Assembly: GCA_009869945.1 (NCBI GenBank)
Contig: WIXG01000205.1
Coordinates: 62,001 to 126,000 of the forward strand
Reading direction: 5' to 3'
DNA: 64,000 bases
DNA from: Mesaphorura yosii
Taxonomy: Eukaryota; Arthropoda; Collembola; Poduromorpha; Tullbergiidae
Shown here: positions 25,301 to 36,427 of the stretch, piece by piece
Position numbering within the stretch: position 1 is the first letter of the stretch
Layout of the letters: each line of letters starts with the position of its first letter
Notes under the pieces: model-generated
Seen by the model: the letters and a program-made list of their open reading frames with translations, nothing else
What the model was told of the DNA's origin: nothing
The model's database searches: none
Position numbers and translations under genes: made by a program

Positions 25301-27118
25301 ACAAGCGTGGAGATAAGACCAAGGACCAAAGAGCAGGCAGGCAAGCAAGCAGGCGGGCGTGCTACAAAACACGAAAACACCAGACTCTCAGTTCCGTGCT
25401 ATGCTTGTGTACCAAAAATCCAACTGCCAGACAGTTTGACTCCTGCGTTCACTGCTTTTCAGAGCCGTTTCTAGATTCTGAATCCGGGCATTACTTGCAC
25501 GTGTGGTGATGCCTGGCGCTCCGCTCTGGGAGAGCGAATTTTATTTTACGGCCTAAGCCGCAGAGTCTGCTTGGAGCTCTGGGTTATTTGTATGTTCGTG
25601 TTCGTGTTGGGGCAAATCGTGCGGGTCGCCCACATTCCTTTACGTACTGAGTACATTTAGTTTTGTATTTTCATTCGTTGCCCACATGCCCGCCCGTGGT
25701 CGCAGCAGGTCTCCGCTTACAGCGGAGAAAGCCCACTGCCTACTTGCAGCCCAGCACAGGCAAAAGGCAAAAAGGCCTTGGTCCAGGTTCTTGGAAGTGG
25801 AAGAGAACAGAAGAAATCAATTTGGGAGACAAATTGTTTACTACTTTTGGAACCTTCCACTTCGAGCCGAGCCCACTCATTCCGTTAGAATGCCTGCCCT
25901 TGCTTTCTCTTCTCTACTGCGTTCTGCTGATTTCCTCCTGAGCCTTTCAGGACCACTGCGAAACTGAGCTGGGCTACGAACCGGACCGAACTGGTTCCAC
26001 TCGTATTTTGTACAATTCTCTGTGCTGCCAAAGTAGGCCAAGGAGATGCATGCCGAGCAGTACTGTAAAGGCGAAAAAGGCCACAGAGCAAATTCGACCA
26101 CAGGAATTATCGAGTGCAATTAAAAACTAGCGCATGAAGTAAAAGTAAAATAAAAGCAGCAATGCGCAAGATAAATTCATGACACATGAAAGTTGACGAG
26201 ATGTTAAAAACAAATCAGAATGAATAAGCAGTTTCTTCTTTCGTCTTAAACGAAGCCACACAAAACCAGGCTCTCTATTAAAAAAAAAGTAGCAAGGCAT
26301 GGCAGGGAAAAGACAGGCAGGGGAATGATTGAGGAAAGCACATCACTTTCGTTCCCTCGAGATTTGCGATAGGCAGACCTCAAACTACAACTCGAACGCA
26401 GGGAGCGTGTAGAAAAGCAAGCGAGGACGACAAAAGGACAACAATAGAAAACAGAATTGAATGCAGAATGCGGAGAGACGTGGCAAGCAGGCGAGTTTCA
26501 ATTTATGCCCCTTTCATACATCATCCTGCCACGCCACGCCGAGAAGCCTCTTCGTTCGGTGTTTACTTTACAGCTTTGCTGGCTCCGACCGCATTGCAGT
26601 TAGAGAATCTGCTAACTCTCAAAATAAATTTGAATATAAGGCGTGCATGAAATTGAGGTAGGCAACAGGCAACTCAACACGAAAGTGAGAATGAGAAGGA
26701 ACTTCCAGGCAGCTCAGCCTGAGTGCGATCGTGATTTTCGACCATATTTCATTCAAATCTTGTTTGTAATGCGGAAGAAAGCGGAAGGAAGGACGACGCT
26801 TTGTGGCGAGAGATAAAACAGACGTGTTTACCTTTCCCTGCTGCTGGAGCCTGACAAGGAAATCAAGGACACAAGGACGGGTAGCAGAAGAGCATAATTT
26901 ATCTGAAATGATAAGCCAGGCCGAAACACTTAATATTCCATTTAAATGTAGTTGCAGAATTAATCCTTTCAGAATTAATGCCTTCTACCCACACAAAGTG
27001 GATCTCAAAAGAAAGAAAGAGGCAGGTTTTGCTGCCTTTGCTCTGGGTTGTGAAGCTGTTAATTTAATTTACATTATTACCAAAGCGAATTTACTGTTAT
27101 CTTCTGGTAGCCGAAGGT
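22378..27118. other. Intergenic region upstream of GAD
   Basis: No supportable gene in 4.7 kb. It should contain the GAD transcription start, just above 22377, and its upstream regulatory DNA. A 70-bp polypurine tract rich in GGAGA and GAGAG lies at about 22731-22800, compatible with GAGA-type promoter sites. A 171-codon frame at 24994-25509 has random, Arg/Lys/Gln-rich composition and no splice or family support. Confidence 0.45.
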
Positions 27119-27153
27119 TATAAAGGGCTACAACTCCCGCTAGGGTCCATATT
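27119..27153 (+). promoter_or_regulatory. TATA box plus initiator of the Thr-rich secreted gene
   Basis: TATAAAGG at 27119-27126 is followed by CCATATT (27147-27153), a full match to the metazoan initiator YYANWYY. The initiator A at 27149 is 30 nt from the first T of the TATA box, the canonical spacing. This predicts a 76-nt 5' UTR before the ATG at 27225. Confidence 0.6.
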
Positions 27154-27224
27154 CGAAGCTGGCATGCTGTTGATCGCATTCGGTTAACACAAAGTTTAAA
27201 TAATTTATTGACAAAATTTGCAAG

Positions 27225-27887
27225 ATGTGCGAAAACATCCGAAAATTGAACAGCGCCCTTGGAGGAAATCTTCCAGGAGTCTCTGGAGCCATTCTTGTGC
27301 TTCTGGTCTCCGTTTCACTTCCAAGCCTCTTCTTCGTTGAGCCCTCCAACGCTGACGCTGCACACATTTCGCACGTTAGCAGCCGTCGCCTTTCTGGTGC
27401 AGTGCCGAAGAAGGGAGTGGTCTTGCCTGTTGGACAGAACCACATCCTTCCGAGCAAGCCCGATAGGCCGCCGCCTCATGGCCCTCCGCCACAGCTACAG
27501 CCGACGCCACGGCCTCCCGTCTCCATCGGAGTCGTGGACCTGCGCCACCCGTATAATCCGCACTACAACCCCGACGAGCACTTTGAGCACTACCCCGACT
27601 ACCGAATCATGAGCGAAAACGTCGGATTCATCGACTCCGTCGACCACGCCGGCCCACTGACAGCCAACGCCGACGGCAGCGGCAATGGAAACGACAACGA
27701 GCGCAAGCAAGACGGCGAATCCGGTGCCATAGTTGAGAAAGATTCGAACCTCGGGACAACGACGAGGACGACCACACAAAGGACAACGACCACTACCCAG
27801 GCGGATTGGGACTACGTCTGCTACGTCCTCTGCGTGTCCAATATGGGCGGACTCGCGTGTAAGTGCGATGTGCTACCCATTGGATAA
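27225..27887 (+). CDS. Secreted Pro/Thr-rich protein with Cys C-terminus, unknown function
   Basis: Single-exon frame of 220 codons between a good TATA/initiator promoter and an AATAAA 15 nt after the stop, so it is very likely a real gene. After a short polar start comes a hydrophobic segment (about 18-41) that reads as a signal peptide, with cleavage plausible near SNADA. Next are a Pro-rich segment (PPPHGPPPQLQP), a His/Tyr/Asp-rich patch (RHPYNPHYNPDEHF), an Asn/Gly-rich acidic stretch and a run of about 15 mostly Thr residues that could be O-glycosylated. The end, DYVCYVLCVSNMGGLACKCD, has a C-x3-C-x8-C-x-C pattern and is probably the only folded part. I do not recognise the family. A cuticular or secreted-matrix role would be a guess. 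It sits just upstream of the clip protease on the same strand. Confidence 0.7.
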   Translation: MCENIRKLNSALGGNLPGVSGAILVLLVSVSLPSLFFVEPSNADAAHISHVSSRRLSGAVPKKGVVLPVGQNHILPSKPDRPPPHGPPPQLQPTPRPPVSIGVVDLRHPYNPHYNPDEHFEHYPDYRIMSENVGFIDSVDHAGPLTANADGSGNGNDNERKQDGESGAIVEKDSNLGTTTRTTTQRTTTTTQADWDYVCYVLCVSNMGGLACKCDVLPIG

Positions 27888-27901
27888 TGCATCGAGTTGA
27901 G

Positions 27902-27907
27902 AATAAA
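27902..27907 (+). terminator. Poly(A) signal of the Thr-rich secreted gene
   Basis: AATAAA starts 15 nt after the stop codon. A second AATAAA near 28077 could serve instead. Confidence 0.5.
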
Positions 27908-29112
27908 ATTAAGCATTCCGTTTGTTAGCCAAAAATAATTTGAAACCATAAAATTAAGCGTTTTGCATTTTATTTTGAATCGGCTGCCTTTTCTTAATTT
28001 TATGCTGACTCCATATTCAATGAATTCTTCGCTGAATTGTTTAGAACTCTGACATTTTGTTTCGGTTGTTGGTTCCAATAAATACGCCCCACTTTTTTAA
28101 ACGTGCTGCATGGAATTCATTTCATAATGCATTATAGTAAATCTGTCACGACTACGACAATGGAGAGACAAAGGCAAATTTAGTATGGGATTTGTGTGGG
28201 AATAATTCACACAATGAAACTGATTGCGTGCTTGGTCACAGATAAGAGTGACGCAAGCAAGCACTCGCTGGTCGAGCCTCAAGCCTGTCTTGTTTGTGTG
28301 TAGAGTTGCGGAGGCGAGTTCCAGAGAATAACAAGCCTTTCCGGATTCTGTAGAAGAGGAATTACGCAATTATGGACTCTGTGGCCATGGCCTTCGCATT
28401 ATTTGAATGAATCAGTCTGAGAGCCGGGGAAGCTGTCAAATTATGCAGATGTACCTCTTCAATGAAATGCAATTAATTGCTCGATGAATTGCTGCTTATT
28501 TCTTGGTTTGAGCCTTGTGCTGTCTTGAATACAAATTGTCGTTTCATTCAGAATGGAACGGCGACCACGTCACATTCTAAAAACCTGCAGAGGATGAAAT
28601 CACCTCATCGCAGGTAATTGGCAGGTAAAAAATCCTCATAACAGGTTGTCAAGATCAAAGCATTTAAGCATTGCTCACTGAGACTGCGTCACGATTGCAT
28701 TGCGTTCATTATCATTACTCTGTCGTGTTGCTAGCTGGCTGGAGGACGCGGAGGGTCACTCGTCACTCGTAATTGTTGGAGTACGGAGTCGTACGCGTTG
28801 ACGAGCTGAAGCTGAATGAGATGTAAATTAGATATATTTTTGTTTCTGAATGTGAACAAGTCTCATCTTCATCATCGCGAACTCATCTCATCTGTCTACA
28901 GAGACGGGATTTTTTTTGTCCGTAATCAAAAACAAGAGCCGGAATCAACCAACCTCCGCCTCAACTTACGTAACAGTTTCGATGTGAATGTGCGTTAACG
29001 TTGTAGTTAATCGTCATTACGATTTCTGTACCTTTCTCAAACAAATTAAGTTAATGTCACTTGGCCAGTTCAAATATTTACCTTGTGCGAGTCTCATCTC
29101 CGTCCATTAACT
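27908..29112. other. Intergenic, upstream of the clip protease
   Basis: No gene is supportable. The stretch should hold the clip protease promoter; no clear TATA box with an initiator was found close to its ATG. Confidence 0.4.
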
Positions 29113-31378
<2,266 letters not shown>

Positions 31379-31477
31379 ATTTGTCCGCGGTGGCTGTTGT
31401 TTCCCAGGCTAATTCCTTACTCGTTGCTCTTTTGTATCACGCCGTTGACTTCCTGTTTTGTATTCGACGTTTCGTTT

Positions 31478-31483
31478 AATAAA
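31478..31483 (+). terminator. Poly(A) signal of the clip protease
   Basis: AATAAA about 100 nt after the stop codon and only 114 nt before the ATG of the AIFM3-like gene, showing how tightly the two genes are packed. Confidence 0.65.
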
Positions 31484-31596
31484 TTGCAAATTCTAAAACT
31501 CGCCAGCAGCAGTGTTCTCAATGACGGAAGATCAGTCTGCTGAAAGAATCTTTAACCTTTTTAAAATCGTGAATTCCTTAAGCACGTGGCCTCGCC

Positions 31597-34500
31597 ATGG
31601 GAAACCGATGCAGCAAAGTCGAGGAGAAGTACAGGAAAATGGGACATGCAGGTAATTCGTAATTTGGATGCCAATTTTCTAAGCAATGGAGTGATCATTA
31701 ACAATAAATGTTTCGTAACTTGTCAACTCTTATTGAAGAGGTGTACGTCGGAAAGACGTCGGAGTACGAAGATAATTCGAAGTATGCATTACGGATAATA
31801 ATCTCGGTTGCGTTGTATCAGTCTGCACGCCACGCCATATCGCATTATCGCCACGTTCTCGCCCTGCAGTTTTCAGGAGATCAACATCGGCAAGGACTTC
31901 AACGTGCTTGTGGCCAAAATATCTGGAAAGTATCACTGCATTGGCGCACGGTGCCCGCACGCGGGCGGACCGCTGGGCGAGGGCTTCTACGACGACGGGA
32001 GGATCCACTGTCCGTGGCACGGCTCGTGTTTCGACTTCCAGACAGGTTTGCTGTCTGTCCCACGCCACATCGCCAATTCGCTTTCACTTCCGCCTTGAGA
32101 TCTGAGATTCCCCGTCAATTGCAGGAGACATCGAAGAATTTCCCGGCCTGGACTGCGTCCCAAAATATCCAATAAGTACACGAGACGGGAAAGTATACGT
32201 ATACATCAACACAAACAACATCCAGATGCAGATTACGAAGCCCATGAGTAAACTGTCAGATTATAGCACTCGAATAGCGATTGTCGGCGGAGGTGAGCAA
32301 TGAACTCGAGCTTAAAATCTGTTAGGAAACAAATGTAAGAGATACTAGTTTATCTGTTTATCACTTTGCAGGTGCAGCTGGTTACATGTGCGCACAAACG
32401 CTCCGCCAAGAAGGGTACACAGGCATAATCACAATGTTCACTGACGAACCTTACCTTCCCTACGACCGGACCAAACTCAGCAAGCAACTCGGCTGCAAGT
32501 GGAACGACATCAAACTGCGAGGAAAATATTTCTATTTGGTACGAACAAACTGAATTCTTGATCGTTCCTCGATATCAATATCAGTGACCTTACCTCTTGC
32601 CCGTGTTCTTTAATGAGGAAAATGATATCGAAACTAAATTAAACACGAGCGTCGAACGCATCAACTTTTTCGAGCATAAAATCTATGCGAAAGGAAGCAC
32701 ATCATATTTTCTGTATGATGCGCTTTTCATCGCCGTTGGAACAAGGTGATTTTTTCTCAGTAATCACATGATAAGCTCTTAGGTTATATTTCAGTGCTCT
32801 CGATACAGGCCGAGCCAAAACCTCGACCCCACCCGGGGCTTCAATCTTAAAAACATCACGACACTCCGCAGCCTTGAAGACGCCAAGTTCATATCAGTAA
32901 ATGTCACGGGCAGAAAGCTTCTGATTGTTGGCTCCTCATTTCTCGCGATGGAGCTCGTCACGATGCTGAAGGACGTGTGCGAATCGATCGATATTCTGTC
33001 TAGGCAAAAATGTCCGTACCGAGCCATCCTCGGCGCAGAAATCGGGACGGTTTTGCTTCAGTACTTGAAGAATACGACACCCGAGGACAGAATCAATTTC
33101 CACGAATCAGACGATGTCAAGTACTTTGAGGGCGACGGAAACGGAGAAGTGGCGTCGTGTGTCACAGTCAAGAAGCAAGTGCTCGACTGCGACTTTGTCA
33201 TACTCACCAACGGAGTCCGACCCAACACGAAGCAATTCGAGGACTCCAAGTTGGTGCTGGACAAGATGACCGGGGCGGTTGTGGTCAACAAGTACCTCGA
33301 GACGAATATCAAGCACACGTTTGCTGGCGGTGATTGTTGTCGTTTCCCGCTGAGCTGCGCGGCTCAGAATTCGGCGGTGGTAGAGCATTGGCAGGTGGCA
33401 CTGACTCACGGACGAGTGGCAGCCTTGAATATGATGAATGGAGAGCAGAAAATCTCCGTCAGCGACATTGTGCCGTTTTACTGGACCGTTTGTGGCGACA
33501 TCGTCCTGAAATACTGTGGTAAGTCGGCAAGTACAGCATAGGCGTGGTTGATCCGGAAGCGTATCACGAAGTCAACCTAAAGCAGAAAGTGTCTGCTTTA
33601 GGTCACGGAAAGTCCTACAACGAAATTTTGATATTCGGGTCGATGGTTGAGCAAGACGCTCCTGAATTTTGTGCGATTTACCGCCGCGGAACGAAAATCG
33701 TCGCGGCATGTGCGGCGAACTGTGATTCACTGATTGTGGAAATCAGCGTTGCTTTGCAATCGCAATCTGAGTGGGGAACGGAATTTCCAGAATGCCTAAC
33801 TGAGCGGTTTCCCCACAAGCCCATCCAAGGTAATTGTTCAAGAGTCGCCTAAACTCCTGCGTCCTGCGTATTTGCCAACTTTTTAACTGGACAGTGACGA
33901 GCTACTTCGGTATTCGACCGGGCTTTGAGGACGACCTGATCAAGTCGGATTTGGAGATTGCGTTCAATCAAGCGTTGGCTTACGATCGAGTGAAAGCGCT
34001 CCCGGAACCTTTCGTTCCATTGAAGTCGACGTTGTTGGACGTGAACGACGAAGTGGACACCCGAGTTGGAGGCAACTTGCCACTCGCGGAGGAAGACCGG
34101 ATCAAGGTGTTGCGTAAGAAGAGGGAGGACTTCGAGACGAATGAAATCACCCTTGGCCTCCACACAAAACTGCCAATCACCGAATTTGGTGAAGATGAGG
34201 GCATTCCCATCCTGCCCCAAACAACGTACGTGCCCACAAAAGAGTATCTGACGGCAGTGGACAAGAAATGGACTCCTGTCTTGATGAAAGCAAGTGCAGA
34301 AGCCGGGGCGGAAGTGCCTCGCTCGAACCAACAGCTCAGAATCGATTCCGTGCCCCTGTTTCTTAAATCCGACCCAGGGAGAGTGGCACCAGCACCTGTC
34401 AAAATTGTGATCACAGACACCACGCCCACGAAGGGAGAAACTGAATCAAAGAAGACGATAGTGGACAGCAAGGTGACAGAAATGCGTGCAACCTCGTCGA

Positions 34501-35324
34501 ATTTGCTGGAGCTGCCAAAACAGGATACCAACAGGAGACTGTCTCCCACCGGGGGCGGTGGCATGGTAAGACGAGCGTCGTCCTACGGCGCCATTGCGAC
34601 GATGGCTGTTGTGGGCAGAGATGATAGCCCGAGAACGACGGCGCCAACCCAAGAGAAACCGGAGGAGACGACGGTCGCGACAATTACTGGCATGGGCAAA
34701 TCGGACTTCAGCCCGAGATCAGTACGATCTGTTCGTTCACTGACTAGGATTCAAGCGACGGCTGAAACCACACCTGCTCTTGCCGCACAACACGCCAGCA
34801 AAGTTGGAGTGATTACTATATTTCCAAAACGGGAGCCAATTGTGGACCCGTTCTTGGAGTCAGGAACACCAAAGAAAATTCTGATCCCGCAAACTTTGCG
34901 ACCTTCAGTTGAAAACGAGCTCGGCTTGGGTGTGCCATCTTTTATGAAATCTGCAACCCCGAAGTTGTCAAGATTTGTAAATACTGATATGGCTACCTCG
35001 GCGGCGAATGAGGGTGGTGAATACCTGCACGAAAAACCAAACTACAAGCGACTTGTGAACAAAGACACGACGCAGATCGCCAAGTTGGTCATGAAACAAT
35101 TTCCGGAAATCACACGAGCGCGAGCTCACTTGAGTGGCAACAAGGCGCCGATTCTGGAGGAGTACCCGCCAAGCACGACGATGACGCCTCTGATCACGAA
35201 AACTCCTTTGCAGGCGCAGCAAGAGGTCGAAAAAAAGGGTCACCAGCCACATCGCCACGGATTATCGGTCAACAATCGAAAGATTACGTTGGTGAAGAGA
35301 GTCAACTACGATTTTGAGAAATGA
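31597..35324 (+). CDS. AIFM3: AIFM3-like Rieske flavoprotein with long C-terminal extension
   Basis: Nine exons: 31597-31651, 31739-31781, 31870-32045, 32125-32292, 32372-32538, 32618-32745, 32809-33518, 33602-33829, 33895-35324; 1034 residues. It starts MGNRCSK, a good N-myristoylation signal with a nearby Cys, like MGGCFSK of vertebrate AIFM3. The Rieske 2Fe-2S ligands are C61/H63 and C80/H83 (CPH and CPWH). An FAD Rossmann motif follows (VGGGAAG, 145-151), then the second nucleotide-binding region (287-294), FAGGD (about 417-421) and the reductase C-terminal domain (YCGHGKSYNEILIFG onward). The family is a mitochondrial or membrane-associated pyridine-nucleotide-disulfide oxidoreductase linked to apoptosis. 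Two oddities: the NAD(P)H glycine motif is degraded to GSSFLAME, and residues 559-1034 form a Thr/Ser/Pro-rich tail absent from the family. The first two exons and the acceptors at 31870, 32618 and 32809 were chosen by phase and alignment. Confidence 0.87.
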
Positions 35325-35363
35325 GCCCCTACCTTGCCTCGCTTTTGTCCTTAAGCACTAGCT

Positions 35364-35369
35364 TTTATT
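35364..35369 (-). terminator. Candidate poly(A) signal of Mlc-c
   Basis: TTTATT on the plus strand reads AATAAA on the minus strand, about 340 nt after the Mlc-c stop. It lies inside the probable AIFM3 3' UTR. Confidence 0.4.
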
Positions 35370-35541
35370 GACACAATTAAGTACGGCATAGTGGACCACA
35401 ATTAATTATAACTTACAAAACATGCATGACCTGCTTCGATGTGGAATAAGATTTCATTGAATGAAATGTTAACTTGTTATTCGCAAGAGCTCTAAATACT
35501 TTGCATAATAATTGGGTTATTATCTTTCTTCCCTAAGCACT

Positions 35542-35566
35542 AATAAACTTTGATTGAATAAATAAA
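35542..35566 (+). terminator. Cluster of poly(A) signals of the AIFM3-like gene
   Basis: Three AATAAA hexamers (35542-35547, 35557-35562, 35561-35566) lie 218-242 nt after the AIFM3-like stop. They extend this 3' UTR past the candidate 3' end of the opposing Mlc-c gene. Confidence 0.55.
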
Positions 35567-35708
35567 ACAAAATTGAATGTTCGATTAAGGAATGAGCCTT
35601 TGGCCTCCTTCTTTGTCAGTTATCTCTACTAAACTTTGTAGTACTTGATTTGTGAAGTCACAAATGTCAACGTCACCGCCGCCCTCGCAAGGACGAATGG
35701 CAATTGCA

Positions 35709-36427
35709 TCAACCATTCATGACTGCTCTCACAAATTCTTCGTAGTTTACATTTCCCTGGGAGTCTTCGTGTCCGGATAGTAATTGCTCGACTTCTTCAT
35801 CAGTTAACTTCTCACCTAAGTCACAAAATAAAATCATGCATAAAGCCTCGCGCTTCAAGTGGCACAATGGCACACCATAAAAGGAAAACCCAATTACTTA
35901 CCTAAAGTTGTCAGAAGATGCCTCAACTCGGCCGAAGAAATGTACCCGTTTCCGTCTTTGTCAAAGTGCCTCAATCCTTCGATGAAATCCTCCGCCGAGT
36001 CGTTGCTTTTATTCTTCGAAATGGACGTATAAATAGGAAGAAATACTTCGAAACTTATCCTCTCGTCTGAAAACACAAATCGACAAAAATAATTTGGCAC
36101 CAACGCTTCAAAGTAAAATTAATTGCGGTCCAGTTGGACAAAGGCAAACCTTGTCTATGCTGGTGCGTCAGCTTCTTGACGTCGCTTTCTGTCGGATTTT
36201 GGCCTAGCGCTCTAAGTACATCACCAACTTGATTGACTTGAATTTTGCCATCACCACGATTATCGAATAAATGAAAAGTCTCTTGGAATTCTTCTTCACT
36301 CAGCTTTTCCTGCAAAAAGAACCCAAACGAATTGTTATCAGCCGGTGATTTCGGGCTCGTGAAATTACCACAGGACAACTGAGTCCGAAGCTGTTTAGCT
36401 TAGGTTAAAATATTTGAACCTTACCAT
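35709..36427 (-). CDS. Mlc-c: Non-muscle myosin essential light chain
   Basis: Four coding exons (minus): 36427-36425 (ATG only), 36309-36150, 36066-35902, 35815-35709; 144 residues, against 147 in Drosophila Mlc-c. The sequence closely follows the cytoplasmic essential light chain: [80 protein letters not shown] and [12 protein letters not shown]. Four EF-hand folds are present. The third loop, [12 protein letters not shown], looks able to bind calcium, while the first (DNRGDGKIQ) is close to canonical. The protein wraps the IQ motif of non-muscle myosin II and unconventional myosins. The intron directly after the start codon is an old trait of calmodulin-family genes. It is convergent with the AIFM3-like gene, with 384 bp between stop codons. 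Confidence 0.93.

Noticed and set aside
24994..25509. 171-codon Arg/Lys/Gln-rich frame
   Set aside because: No promoter, family match or conserved splice sites; composition fits purine-rich non-coding DNA.
32744..32808. Acceptor at 32794 (TATATTTCAG) for AIFM3 exon 7
   Set aside because: It puts the exon in the wrong frame and meets a stop. The acceptor at 32808 gives GTRPSQNL in the frame of the long exon.
33519..33601. Apparent frameshift and stop in the AIFM3-like gene
   Set aside because: A normal 83-nt intron (donor GTAAGT, acceptor CTGCTTTAG) removes it and restores YCGHGKSYNEILIF, which aligns with the family. Not a pseudogene.
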